Assembly: GCF_027587195.1 (NCBI RefSeq)
Contig: NZ_JAPDDP010000009.1
Location: 62,001-126,000 of the forward strand
DNA from: Solirubrobacter phytolaccae
GTDB lineage: Bacteria; Actinomycetota; Thermoleophilia; Solirubrobacterales; Solirubrobacteraceae
Direction of reading: 5' to 3'
Length of the DNA stretch: 64,000 bases
Of the stretch, positions 1 through 8,698 are shown piece after piece. Position 1 is the first letter of the stretch. Each line of letters opens with the position of its first letter. A program made the translations under genes and the position numbers. The notes under the pieces were generated by a model. The model searched no databases and was not told where the DNA came from. It was given only the letters and a program-made list of their open reading frames with translations.

Positions 1-2
1 AG

Positions 3-743
3 CACTTCCGCATCACCGCGGGCGTGCCCGACACGACGGTGCCGACGTCGGCGGCGACCACCGCCGGCACGGGGCCCGTGACGGTCACGGTGACCGGCGC
101 GGACGAGGTCGGCGGCTCGGGCCTGGACAAGCTCGAGTACCGGCTGGACGGCGGCGCGTGGACCACCTACGCGGAGCCGGTCGTGGTGAGCGCGGTCGGC
201 GCGCACACGGTCGAGCACCGGGCGACCGACAAGGCCGGCAACGTCTCTGCGGTCGGGAGCGTGGCCTTCACGATCGCGCCACCGACCACCGGCGAGTCGG
301 TGCAGGCGAACACCGACCTCACCGGCAGCGTGCCGGGCGTGCTCGCGCTCGCCCTCACCACGCCACCCACGTTCGGGACGTTCACCCCGGGCGTGACCCG
401 CGACTACACCGCGACCACGCAAGCCCACATCACCTCGAGCGCGGGCGAGGCCAAGCTGACGGTGTCCGACCCCAGCACCGCCCACCCGGGCAAGCTGGTC
501 AACGGCTCTCTCGCACTGCCGCAAGCGGTGCAGGTCAAGGCCACGAGCGCCCGCGGCGGGACCGGGGTCTTCGCGGCCCTGGGCACCACGAGCGCGCCGA
601 CCACGCTGCTGACGTACAGCGGCCCGGTCGGCAAGGACACCGCGACGATCGACTTCAAGCAGTCGATCGCTGAGACGGACGACCTGCGTCGCGGCACCTA
701 CGCCAAGACGCTCACGTTCACCCTGTCGACTACGACCCCGTAG
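3..743 (+). CDS. Secreted multidomain protein, C-terminal part (truncated by window edge)
   Basis: The reading frame is already open at the first bases (HFRITAGVPDTTV...), so this is the 3' part of a larger gene. The first visible segment is an Ig-like/OmpL47-type repeat (LDKLEYRLDGGAWTTY, then HRATDKAGNVS), a module usual in extracellular mosaic proteins. From about nt 324 to the stop lies the C-terminal domain shared with five other secreted proteins in this window. Its marks here are FGTFTPG, YTATT, SSAGEA, LTVSDP, LVNG, DFKQS and the ending TLTFTLSTTTP. This is the longer variant of that domain, with an inserted stretch around GVFAALGTTSAPTTLLTY that the shorter copies lack. A hairpin terminator follows 28 nt after the stop. 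The N-terminal function cannot be seen. Confidence is high that it is coding, low for role. Confidence 0.8.
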   Translation, partial: HFRITAGVPDTTVPTSAATTAGTGPVTVTVTGADEVGGSGLDKLEYRLDGGAWTTYAEPVVVSAVGAHTVEHRATDKAGNVSAVGSVAFTIAPPTTGESVQANTDLTGSVPGVLALALTTPPTFGTFTPGVTRDYTATTQAHITSSAGEAKLTVSDPSTAHPGKLVNGSLALPQAVQVKATSARGGTGVFAALGTTSAPTTLLTYSGPVGKDTATIDFKQSIAETDDLRRGTYAKTLTFTLSTTTP

Positions 744-770
744 GCGACGTAGCTCTCCCCCACAGAGACC

Positions 771-798
771 CGGGCGGCCCGTGCACGCGGGCCGCCCG
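771..798 (+). terminator. Rho-independent-type hairpin after the first gene
   Basis: Perfect 11-bp inverted repeat CGGGCGGCCCG / CGGGCCGCCCG separated by the hexamer TGCACG, 28 nt after the stop codon. There is no long T tract, as is common in high-GC actinobacteria. Confidence 0.7.
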
Positions 799-856
799 TG
801 GGTGAACTTTCTCTGATCGCTTGCGTTGTACTGCGCGTGGCGGAGATAGTGGCGAC

Positions 857-2764
857 GTGAGCACGTACGTGAGGATCGGGCTTGGCTGCCTGCTGTACGT
901 GGGCGCGTTCGTCTTGTTCTCGGTCGGCGGGTACGACCGTGACTGGAAGCCGCTGGCGCTTGGTCTGCTCGGATTGGTGGTGGCGACCGGGCTGCTGCAA
1001 CGCGGGCTCGAGCGCGCGCGCAAGGAGGGCAAAGCCCTCGTCCGCGTCCTCGTGCCGGGCGTGATGATCGTGGGCGGCCTGCTCACGAGCGCCGCCTGGT
1101 TGTTCGACTGGTTCGGCGAGCCGACCGGCGGCGTGGGACTGGGCGGCCTGTGCGCGTTCTACCTCGGCGTCGGCCAAGCCGTCACCGAATGGCGCGCGCG
1201 ACCATCGCAGAGTCTCAAGCGCGGGAAGCTGTGGCTGGCAGGGGTCGGCGCAACCGCCCTCGCCGGGTTGGTCGTGACCATCGCGTTCCAGGCGTATGGG
1301 CTGCTCTTCACGGCGCTCGCGATGCTGCTGCTCCCGATCGGGATCACGTTGCTGTCGGAGGACCTGCTTTGGAACGAACTGGTCAAGCCGTGGTGGGCTC
1401 TGGTCGGCGCGGGATCAATCGTCGCGGGGGCGGTGTGCCTGCTCGTGCTCTTCGATGCCACACCGCGCCTCACCCTCGCGATCGTCGGCTTGGCCGTCGT
1501 GCTGATGTGGTTCATCGCCTCGAACACGCAGGCCGACACGCTGCTGGTCGTCGGTCTCATCGCCCTGTTCTGGGTCACGTACCCGACCGGCGAAGCCCCC
1601 GACGACTTCCGTGGGCCGGAGGCCGCCAAGCCCGCGCTCGTAGCCCTGGGCGACTCCTACATGTCGGGCGAGGGCGCCCCGGAGTTCTACGTCCGTACGA
1701 GTGACCCGGCGAAGAACAACGAGTGCAGGCGAGCGCCGACCGCGTACGCAGCCAAAGTCGTGCGCGAAGGGCTAATCGGGATCGACCATCTCGCGTTTCA
1801 CGCATGCTCGGGGGCCGTCGCGGACGAGATCCACGAGAAGGTCAAGTTCAAAGGCGACCCCGTGGACGACGACTGGACCGCAGGTCTCGATCAGCTTGAT
1901 CAGCTGCGAGACGTGCTCGATGAGACGAACGCGCAGGTCCGCTACGTGCTCGTCAGCATCGGCGGCAACGACGCCGGCTTCTCGGACATCGGTACCGCCT
2001 GCGTCGCGCCGGGCAGCTGCGTCGCGCGCGGGCAGAAGTGGCTCGACCATCTGACGAAGGGCGACGAGAACGTGCGGTCCGAGGTCCGGGCGGCCTTCCG
2101 CGCGATCCGGGGCGTCATCGGCTCCGAGGCGCCCGTCGTCGTCGTGCCCTATCCGAATCCGATCGCGCCTGAGCGCTGTGGCTACTCGGTGCTGCGCGAG
2201 GAGGAGCACAAGTTCGTCAACGCGTTCGTCGGCGAGCTCAACGGTGTCATTCGCACCGTCGCGCGCGAGGAGCGCTTCTACGTGGTCGAGCCGATGGAGA
2301 ACGCGTTCGTACCCGGAAGCAAGCGCATCTGCGACACCGATGAGCTCGACGACAGCGGGATGAACTTCATCGCACTGGGTTCGGTAAGGGGGGTCCTCGA
2401 CCAGGCGAGCAAGCCGAACAAGTGGATCCACAACAGCTTCCACCCGAATGAGAGGGGCCACGAAGCGATGGCCGAGGTCCTCGCCCAATGGGTCGGCTCC
2501 CACTCACGCCTACCGGCGAATCCGGTGGGAGCAGACGTGCCGAGCGCCTTCAGCGCGAAGACGATGGCCGACATCGTCGGCCCCGACGTCGCGTACTGCG
2601 GCGGCGCCGACGAACCTCGCTACTGCGGGCGCAGTGACAGGGACTGGGCCATCACGCAGATCGGCGGCTTCCTGATCAAGGTGGGAATCCCGGCGCTCGC
2701 GGTCGTCCTCGGCGCCTGGTTGCTGGTCATGCCCGCGCTGGCGCGATGGAGAGGACGCTCGTGA
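857..2764 (+). CDS. Membrane-anchored SGNH/GDSL hydrolase
   Basis: About 635 aa from a GTG at 857; an in-frame ATG at 821 would add 12 residues. GTG is preferred because GGAG lies about 11 nt upstream and the hydrophobic run follows at once. The first ~240 residues form about eight membrane segments (LGCLLYVGAFVLFSVGG, LTLAIVGLAVVLMWFIA and others). A SGNH hydrolase domain follows: ALGDSYMSGEGAP carries the nucleophile Ser at about residue 267, IGGNDAG gives block III, and HPNERGH gives the C-terminal catalytic His block. A last membrane segment (VGIPALAVVLGAWLLVMPAL) ends the protein. The catalytic domain is probably outside the cell, acting as an esterase or lipase on surface lipids or acylated sugars. 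This is inference from topology. The gene overlaps the next one, so the two are probably co-transcribed. Confidence 0.85.
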   Translation: MSTYVRIGLGCLLYVGAFVLFSVGGYDRDWKPLALGLLGLVVATGLLQRGLERARKEGKALVRVLVPGVMIVGGLLTSAAWLFDWFGEPTGGVGLGGLCAFYLGVGQAVTEWRARPSQSLKRGKLWLAGVGATALAGLVVTIAFQAYGLLFTALAMLLLPIGITLLSEDLLWNELVKPWWALVGAGSIVAGAVCLLVLFDATPRLTLAIVGLAVVLMWFIASNTQADTLLVVGLIALFWVTYPTGEAPDDFRGPEAAKPALVALGDSYMSGEGAPEFYVRTSDPAKNNECRRAPTAYAAKVVREGLIGIDHLAFHACSGAVADEIHEKVKFKGDPVDDDWTAGLDQLDQLRDVLDETNAQVRYVLVSIGGNDAGFSDIGTACVAPGSCVARGQKWLDHLTKGDENVRSEVRAAFRAIRGVIGSEAPVVVVPYPNPIAPERCGYSVLREEEHKFVNAFVGELNGVIRTVAREERFYVVEPMENAFVPGSKRICDTDELDDSGMNFIALGSVRGVLDQASKPNKWIHNSFHPNERGHEAMAEVLAQWVGSHSRLPANPVGADVPSAFSAKTMADIVGPDVAYCGGADEPRYCGRSDRDWAITQIGGFLIKVGIPALAVVLGAWLLVMPALARWRGRS

Positions 2765-5124
2765 TCGGACGCTGGACGGCGGTGGTCCTGGTGCTGGCCG
2801 CTGGTTTCGCGGGGGTGTGCGCCTTGCACGAAGCGCTCGGCCAGCGGGCGGTGGTCGTCGCCGCAGCGCTCGTCGTGTTGACGGCGTTCGTGAAGTTCAA
2901 CGAGATTGCGGGGCGGCTACTCGGCGCGGCGGTTGTCGGGACGCTCGTGCTGCTCGGCTTCAACACCAGGTGGGGCAACGAGCGGTCGATCGAAGTGGGG
3001 TTGGTGCTTGCGGTCGTGGTCCTCGCGTCCGCCGCGGCCTGGTATCTGCACGGCACCACGCCGACCAAGCCGACCAAGCCGGCGACGCGAGACGAGGAGG
3101 CGACGCGAGACGAGGAGGCGCACCGCACTCGCGAACCCGCGTACAAGCGGATGTGGCACTGGGCGATCGGCCGCGGGGCGCAGTGGCACTGGTGGTCGGC
3201 AGGTCAGGTCGCCTTCGCGCTGGCCGTGCTGCTGATCATCGACGTGCCGGTGCTGATCACGCCTCGCGACGACGAGAGCGCGACGGCAGTGGTACTCGTC
3301 GTCTCCGGAGCGCTGGCGGTCGTGATCGGGCAGGTCGTGTGGTGCCTGTACAAGCAGGCGTCGCCGCGATGGCAGCTACCGGCCGCTGTTTTCGGCGTGG
3401 TCGTGCCTGTGGCCGGTGTGGTCGTTCTCGGGCTCGTGCCGATCCTCGTCGAACCCGAGAAGGTCGACCCGAAGGAGATCGCTGCCCGAGAGGGAGTCGA
3501 CGTCGACGTGCACATTCGCATCATCACCACCGGTCGCAAGCACGCACCCCCGCCCGACGTTGTCGAGCAGGACCCGGATCTGAACGGGTTCACCGCCCAC
3601 TACAGCGTCGGCGTCGCTGAGGGCACGCGCGTGCGCTGGACGCTGACCGATACCACTGATCGTCGAGAGGCGCTGCGGGTGCTGGCACTGGGCGCCGAGG
3701 CGGGCCGAGAGCCCCGGCCCCGCCCTGTCCCCGACGGGGACGACTCGTTGCTCGTGCTGCTCGTCGACGGCTCGGCGCCGATGGTCGACCTGGCCCAACT
3801 CGATGAACGCACCGGTGACGACGTGGAGCGGTGGCGTAGCGTCCGACGAGCGGCCGGCGCCGGGGACCTCCCGACGTACGTGGTGCTGGAGACCGACCGA
3901 GCGGAACGACTGGGACGCTGGGAGGGCTTCTCGTCCAAGGGCGGCGTCGCGTCGCTCCAGCGCCTCAAGCGTCCGAACGTGACCGAGTTGGCGTTGGCGC
4001 TGGCGGTGCGCGCGCCGACCACGACGGCCGATCTCTCGCTCGCGATCAAGTACCGGCCGATCCTGCTGTTCGACAGCGCTGAACGCGTGCCACGGCCACT
4101 GTCGATCGACTGGCTGTTCGCCAGCGGGAAGCTCTCGCAGTGCAGTGACGGCGAGCGCTCGGAACCCGATTGCGAGCGGGTGACCGATCCTGCGAAGCTG
4201 TTCAACGGCGGGACGCATCTGCAGGTCGACCAGTCCGGCTGGGACACGCCTGGAAAGCAGAAGACACTGCAGAAGCTCGTCGAGGACGAGTTCGAGGCCG
4301 TTGGCGGCGTCGCGGGGTCCGAGCAGGGCACGCTCCCGGGCGCGGCGCAACCGCCAGAGCTCCCGAACGCGTCTGCGCAGCTTCCGGACACCGCGATCTA
4401 CGTCAACGCGGTCTCGGCCACCTCGAAGGGGCGGGACCTGCTCTACCTCGACTACTGGTGGTTTCTCCCGGACAACCCGGTGGATGTCGGTGGCGGGGCG
4501 TTCTGCGGCCCCGGGATGGTCATCCCGGGCATCACCTGCCACAACCACGAGTCCGACTGGGAAGGGCTTACCGTGGTGCTCGATCGCACCAAGGAGCCGT
4601 TCGTCGCGTCGGTGCACTACGCGCAGCATTCGAAGGTCGTGCGCTATCGCTGGGAGGAGGATCTGCGGCCGATGTGGGACAAGCCCGAGTACGCCGGCTA
4701 CATCGCCGAGTCTGAGGATGGAGAGCTGCGGCCGTTGGCCTTCGTCGCCGACGGCACGCACGCCACCTACCCGGACCGCTGCCGGGGTGGTGCGTGCAAG
4801 CAGTTCCCCGACCCCGACCTCGGAGAAGGCAGGCACAACGGAGCGCTGCGGTGGATCGGCAACCGGATCAACGTGTGCGGCCGTAGCTCGAGCTGCGTGC
4901 ACCGCTTCCCGACCCGGGCGGAAGGCCGCCAGCCGGCGCAGTGGAACGCCTTCACCGGGCCGTGGGGTGCCCGGGACTGCGCGCTTGGCTACTACTGCAA
5001 GTCGGGGACGCCACCCTCCGCGCCGGCGACGCAGCCGCGTTACCGGAACCCGGTCGACTGCCACGGGTGGGCCGAGCCAGTGAACGGCCGGCTGAAGTAC
5101 GAGCGCGAGGCCTGCACCGGCTGA
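2746..5124 (+). CDS. Membrane protein with Vps62-like C-terminal domain
   Basis: 792 aa from ATG 2746; a GTG at 2761 overlapping the upstream stop as GTGA is an equally good start. The N-terminal ~230 residues hold about seven membrane segments, interrupted by a small 2 x 18-nt direct repeat encoding TRDEEA twice (around 3083-3118). The middle region resembles no family I know. The C-terminal ~250 residues match the Vps62/DUF946 style: YLDYWWFLPDNP, HNHESDWEGLTVVLD, VHYAQHSKVV and FVADGTHATYP. These are the conserved acidic, His and Ala-rich motifs of that family, whose biochemical role is unknown. Eight or more Cys lie in the last 150 residues, consistent with an extracytoplasmic domain. It overlaps the SGNH hydrolase gene by 19 nt and probably forms a membrane unit with it. 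Confidence 0.7.
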   Translation: MERTLVIGRWTAVVLVLAAGFAGVCALHEALGQRAVVVAAALVVLTAFVKFNEIAGRLLGAAVVGTLVLLGFNTRWGNERSIEVGLVLAVVVLASAAAWYLHGTTPTKPTKPATRDEEATRDEEAHRTREPAYKRMWHWAIGRGAQWHWWSAGQVAFALAVLLIIDVPVLITPRDDESATAVVLVVSGALAVVIGQVVWCLYKQASPRWQLPAAVFGVVVPVAGVVVLGLVPILVEPEKVDPKEIAAREGVDVDVHIRIITTGRKHAPPPDVVEQDPDLNGFTAHYSVGVAEGTRVRWTLTDTTDRREALRVLALGAEAGREPRPRPVPDGDDSLLVLLVDGSAPMVDLAQLDERTGDDVERWRSVRRAAGAGDLPTYVVLETDRAERLGRWEGFSSKGGVASLQRLKRPNVTELALALAVRAPTTTADLSLAIKYRPILLFDSAERVPRPLSIDWLFASGKLSQCSDGERSEPDCERVTDPAKLFNGGTHLQVDQSGWDTPGKQKTLQKLVEDEFEAVGGVAGSEQGTLPGAAQPPELPNASAQLPDTAIYVNAVSATSKGRDLLYLDYWWFLPDNPVDVGGGAFCGPGMVIPGITCHNHESDWEGLTVVLDRTKEPFVASVHYAQHSKVVRYRWEEDLRPMWDKPEYAGYIAESEDGELRPLAFVADGTHATYPDRCRGGACKQFPDPDLGEGRHNGALRWIGNRINVCGRSSSCVHRFPTRAEGRQPAQWNAFTGPWGARDCALGYYCKSGTPPSAPATQPRYRNPVDCHGWAEPVNGRLKYEREACTG

Positions 5125-5207
5125 CCGACCTCCACTTTCTCATGAGACGGGCCTAAAGCCGGTTGAAGAAAGCGCTCATTTGGGCCACGCCGCGTCAGAT
5201 GTCGGTC

Positions 5208-5213
5208 TAGATT
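5208..5213 (+). promoter_or_regulatory. Possible -10 box of a leaderless ROK-gene transcript
   Basis: TAGATT lies 7 nt before the ATG at 5221, so transcription would start at or next to the start codon. No convincing -35 element is seen. The 96-nt gap 5125-5220 contains nothing else I can name. Confidence 0.35.
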
Positions 5214-5220
5214 CGGGACC

Positions 5221-6375
5221 ATGGCCACCATTGACGCGGGCTCGGCTCGAAGCGAGCGGCATGCAGACCTGTCCCGCGACTCGCTCTCGCGGGTGGTGAC
5301 CGCGCTCGTCCAGGTGCCGGGGATGACGCGCGCGGAGCTGGGCGCGCGTGCCGGGCTCACGCGCTCGCCGGTCGGGCTGGCGCTGGCGGCGCTCGACGAT
5401 CATGGCTTCATCGAGCAGCGTGTCGAGGCCGAGGGCGGCATGGGCCGGCCGCCGATGCGGATCTACCTCGCCGGGGACGCCGGTTACTCGCTGTCGCTCG
5501 AGCTCGTCGACCAAGGGCTGCGCGGCAGCCTGTTCGACCTCACGGGCGCCGAGCGACAGGCGCTCGAGCTGCCGCTCGCCGTCGCCGCCGACCCGGGCGC
5601 GGTGCTGGACGCGGCCACCACGCTCGTCGAGGACCTCATCGCCGGCTCCCAGGTCGACCGCGGCGCCGTGTTCGGCGTCGGGGTGGTGGGCGCGGGCCTT
5701 GGCGACTGGCCGGGCTCGGCGCTCGCGACGGCCCTGCAGCAGCGTGTCGAGCTGCCCGTGCAGGTCGAGAACGACGCGAACGCCGGCGCGATCGGCGAGC
5801 ACCGCTTCGGCGCCGGCCGCGGCTGCGACGACCTGCTCTACCTGCGGCTGTCGCCGACGATCGGCATCGGGCTGATCATCAACGGCAACCTGTACCGCGG
5901 CGTGAGCGGCATCGCCGGGGAGCTCGGGCACATCTCGCTCGGCGGCACCGGCCCGCTGTGCGAGTGCGGCAATCGCGGCTGCGTCGAGGCGCTCGCCGGC
6001 TCGCGCGCGATCGTCGGGGACGTGCACGGCGCCGCGCACGGTGACGTGAGCACGGTCGTCCGCGCGGCCCGCGCCGGCGACCGGCGGGCGCAGCGCGCGC
6101 TGACCGACGCCGCGACGGTCGTGGGGGAGGGCCTCGCGGCGGCGATCGGCCTGCTCAACCCGGCGCGCGTCGTGGTCGGCGGCGAGCTGGCCGCCGCGGG
6201 CCCGCTGGTGATGGCGCCGCTGGAGGCCGCGATCCACCGGCGCGCGTTCCCGGCCGCGGCGGACGCCGCCCGGCTCGTGGTCGGCGAGCTCGGCCCGCGC
6301 GCGGAGCTGCTGGGCGCGTCGACGTTGCACCTGCCGGGGCTCGCGGCCTCGCTGGTCGAACGCCTGCTCGACTGA
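5221..6375 (+). CDS. ROK family transcriptional regulator
   Basis: 384 aa. Residues ~15-75 are a winged helix-turn-helix (SLSRVVTALVQVPGMTRAEL, then GLTRSPVGLALAALDDHGFI). The rest is a ROK sugar-kinase-like domain: VENDANAGAIGEHRFGAGRG, SGIAGELGHISL and the zinc-binding ROK signature with CECGNRGCVE. ROK proteins with an N-terminal HTH are usually sugar-responsive repressors. The phosphate-binding loop DxGxT of true kinases is not obvious at the start of the second domain, so a regulatory rather than a kinase role is favoured. Its target is not clear, because neither neighbour is a typical sugar operon. It converges with the next minus-strand gene with almost no gap. Confidence 0.88.
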   Translation: MATIDAGSARSERHADLSRDSLSRVVTALVQVPGMTRAELGARAGLTRSPVGLALAALDDHGFIEQRVEAEGGMGRPPMRIYLAGDAGYSLSLELVDQGLRGSLFDLTGAERQALELPLAVAADPGAVLDAATTLVEDLIAGSQVDRGAVFGVGVVGAGLGDWPGSALATALQQRVELPVQVENDANAGAIGEHRFGAGRGCDDLLYLRLSPTIGIGLIINGNLYRGVSGIAGELGHISLGGTGPLCECGNRGCVEALAGSRAIVGDVHGAAHGDVSTVVRAARAGDRRAQRALTDAATVVGEGLAAAIGLLNPARVVVGGELAAAGPLVMAPLEAAIHRRAFPAAADAARLVVGELGPRAELLGASTLHLPGLAASLVERLLD

Positions 6376-6381
6376 CGCGGC

Positions 6382-8235
6382 TCAGCTGACGATGTCCGAC
6401 CGGCCGCGGATCTCGCGCGCCACGCCGGCGCCGGCGGCATCCGGGTTCGGCGGCGGCATCGTGTCGGCGCCGGTCAGCGGGCCGTAGTCCAGCCCGGTCA
6501 GCCCCGCGAGCTCGCCGATCGCCACCTGGTAGAGGTTGAACGGCTCCAGGCCGAGTGACTCGAGCTTGGTCTCCAGGTCGTCCTGCGTGAGCACGTAGGC
6601 CTTGGCGCGCAGCGCGCCCGCCTCCACGTAGCCGATCACCTTCCAGTACGAGCGCGGGACGAGCACGCCGCGGTACTGATGGTCGTCGGCCTTGAAGATC
6701 GGACCGCCGACGACGCTGAGCCTGAGGTCGTCGACCGTGACGTCCTCGTAGATCGCGTCCTCGAGCTGGCCCCACAGCCCGTGCTTGGCCGACTGGTTGA
6801 AGTCGTCCAGCTGCGGCGTGATGTTCGTGAACAGGAACGACTCCTGGTTCGCGCGCTGGGCCTCCTCGCGCGTGCCCCACAGCAGGTCGGCGCGGCGGGC
6901 GATGTGGCCGCGGTCCAGCCGGTTGTTGGAGTACAGGTCGTCGTCGACCTGGTGCTCGGCGAGGTACTCCGGGTCACGCTTGAACTCGATGCCCGAGCGG
7001 CTGAGCTGTTGGAGCCCGTTGCCGTCGACGTTCCAGGCGACCCAGCGGCAGAAGCGGCGCGAGGCGCTCATCGCGAGCGAGAAGTGGGTCGCGTGCCGGA
7101 CCACGCCGTCGCTCTGCTGCAGCGGCGCGTAGTCGGCTTCGACGGCCTCGGTGGCGACGGGGAACGGGATCGTCTGGCCGGGCAGGAAGGCCGCGTCGTA
7201 GCCCGCGCTCGCGGCCTGGCTGACGATCCGCGGGGGCGCCGCGAGCGGCGAGATCTCGAGCTTGCTGAACACCGACGACGCGTAGCAGGCGAGCGCGTGC
7301 TCGCCGCTCGTCCCGTCGGCCTCGCCCGCGAAGTGCAGCCCGAGCATCATGTCCGTCGCCGCGCCCTCCGCGTCGCGCGCCAGCCACGCCGCGCCCGAGT
7401 CGCCGCCGTCGGAGATCTCGCCGTCGGTGGCCGGGTGGTCGGCGTCGGGGCCGATCTCGAAGCCGCCGATCTGCTCCTCGTGGGCCGGACCGTAGGCGAT
7501 CTTGGTGATCGTGTGCACGCGCGTGACGACGCCGTAGGTGACGCCGGTCGTGCGGCCGGACTTGACCACGCGGTCGCCGAGCTCGGGGTCGCCGAGCCGG
7601 CGGACGGGGACGCCCAGCTCGAGGATCGTCTCCTCGGCGCCGCGGCCCTCGACGCTCGCGATCGCGCAGTCGCCGGCCAGGCCCAGGAAGCTGCGCACGA
7701 GCCGGCCGCAGCCGTTCTCGTCGACCCGGTTGTCGTCGAACGCGCCGGGCTGCACGATCCGGTCGCCGAGCGCGCCCTCGGGCCCCTGGAAGACGTGCCA
7801 GTTCGACAGCATCCGCGTCTCGCCGGTCGCGTCCTCGCGCACGAGGCAGCCGAGCGTGCCGGCGCTGACCGCGGTGTGGCCGATGCTGACGCCCGGGACC
7901 ATCGGGTCCAGCCGCCGCTTGCGATCGGCCTTGGGCTCGGCGTCGACGGCCGTCGGATGCGCCGTGTAGCGGCGCTCGACCACGTCGGTGGGGAAGCGGA
8001 TGCCGTTGGCGGTGAGCTCCGGCGGGATCGGCCGCGTCGGCGCGGCCTCCAGGCCTTCCGGCGCGAACTTCGTCTTGACCGTGAACTGCAGCGCGAGCTC
8101 GTCGGTCGGCTCGCCGCCCGTGACCTTGTACGCGACGCCGACCGACGTGATGTTCGGGTCGGCGAGGTACTCGTCGGCGACCTGACGCACCGCGGCCTCG
8201 ATCGTCGCTCGGTCCTTGAGGTCGCCCTTCCGCAC
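6382..8235 (-). CDS. Trypsin-like (Nal1-type) protease fused to DNA/RNA non-specific endonuclease
   Basis: About 617 aa from GTG 8235 (VRKGDLKDRATIE); another GTG at 8298 would add 21 unremarkable residues and neither has a clear ribosome site. No signal peptide is seen. Residues ~1-90 carry a short alpha/beta segment with LALQFTVKTKF. Residues ~95-330 are a chymotrypsin-fold protease with a visible triad: His in LSNWHVF, Asp in AGDCAIASV and Ser in GGDSGAAW. The C-terminal ~270 residues are a DNA/RNA non-specific (beta-beta-alpha metal) nuclease with the DRGH motif (LDRGHIARRADLLWG) and the downstream NITPQLDDFNQ block. Both catalytic centres look intact. A cytoplasmic protein that joins a protease to a nuclease suggests a toxin, self-processing effector or defence protein. 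That role is inference. Confidence 0.85.
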   Translation of the reverse strand: MRKGDLKDRATIEAAVRQVADEYLADPNITSVGVAYKVTGGEPTDELALQFTVKTKFAPEGLEAAPTRPIPPELTANGIRFPTDVVERRYTAHPTAVDAEPKADRKRRLDPMVPGVSIGHTAVSAGTLGCLVREDATGETRMLSNWHVFQGPEGALGDRIVQPGAFDDNRVDENGCGRLVRSFLGLAGDCAIASVEGRGAEETILELGVPVRRLGDPELGDRVVKSGRTTGVTYGVVTRVHTITKIAYGPAHEEQIGGFEIGPDADHPATDGEISDGGDSGAAWLARDAEGAATDMMLGLHFAGEADGTSGEHALACYASSVFSKLEISPLAAPPRIVSQAASAGYDAAFLPGQTIPFPVATEAVEADYAPLQQSDGVVRHATHFSLAMSASRRFCRWVAWNVDGNGLQQLSRSGIEFKRDPEYLAEHQVDDDLYSNNRLDRGHIARRADLLWGTREEAQRANQESFLFTNITPQLDDFNQSAKHGLWGQLEDAIYEDVTVDDLRLSVVGGPIFKADDHQYRGVLVPRSYWKVIGYVEAGALRAKAYVLTQDDLETKLESLGLEPFNLYQVAIGELAGLTGLDYGPLTGADTMPPPNPDAAGAGVAREIRGRSDIVS

Positions 8236-8310
8236 GCGCGGCGCATCGTACCCGCCGCACGCGACGCGTGGCCGGCCCCCGAGCGGAGGCCGAGCCACGC
8301 GCGCCGGTGC

Positions 8311-8676
8311 TCAGCTACAGGGCGTCTGCTGCAGCGTCTCGACGCCGGTGCCCCAGTCCATCATGTGGGTGACGACCAGGTTCTCGCAGGTCGTCTCGGC
8401 CGTGTTGTACAGGTAGTGCTCACCCTCGATCTCGTCGTAGAACGAGTACTGCTGCGTCGGGCCCCACACGGCCTCGTGCGCGACCCAGCCGTTGTAGTTG
8501 GCGAACGTCGTGATCTCCAGCAGGCCGTCCCCGCCGCTGACGCAGACGTAGTAGAAGTTCGCGTCCGGCCCCTCGCAACCGGACCCCGCGGCGCTCGTGG
8601 CCACGAGCGGCGACAGGCACAGCGCCGCCACCGTCGCGGCGGTCGCGAACCCGAGCTTCCTCCGAAGTGACTTCAT
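8311..8676 (-). CDS. Small secreted protein of unknown function
   Basis: 121 aa, starting MKSLRRKLGFATAATVAALC with a clear Sec signal peptide cleaved near TSAAG. The start at 8676 is fixed by the strong ribosome site GAGGGG upstream. The mature protein has four Cys (GCEG, YYVCVSG, TTCENL, TPCS at the very end), which could make two disulfides, and is rich in aromatic residues. I do not recognise a family. It lies 22 nt downstream of the lipoprotein gene on the same strand, so the two may be co-transcribed, and it ends 13 nt before the longer possible start of the protease-nuclease gene. Confidence 0.75.
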   Translation of the reverse strand: MKSLRRKLGFATAATVAALCLSPLVATSAAGSGCEGPDANFYYVCVSGGDGLLEITTFANYNGWVAHEAVWGPTQQYSFYDEIEGEHYLYNTAETTCENLVVTHMMDWGTGVETLQQTPCS

Positions 8677-8698
8677 GGTTTCCCCTCTGTGGTTGTTG

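Noticed and set aside
3376-5064. A 562-codon minus-strand frame opposite the Vps62-like gene
   Set aside because: Arg-rich antisense shadow with no motif; the + strand frame carries the recognisable domain.
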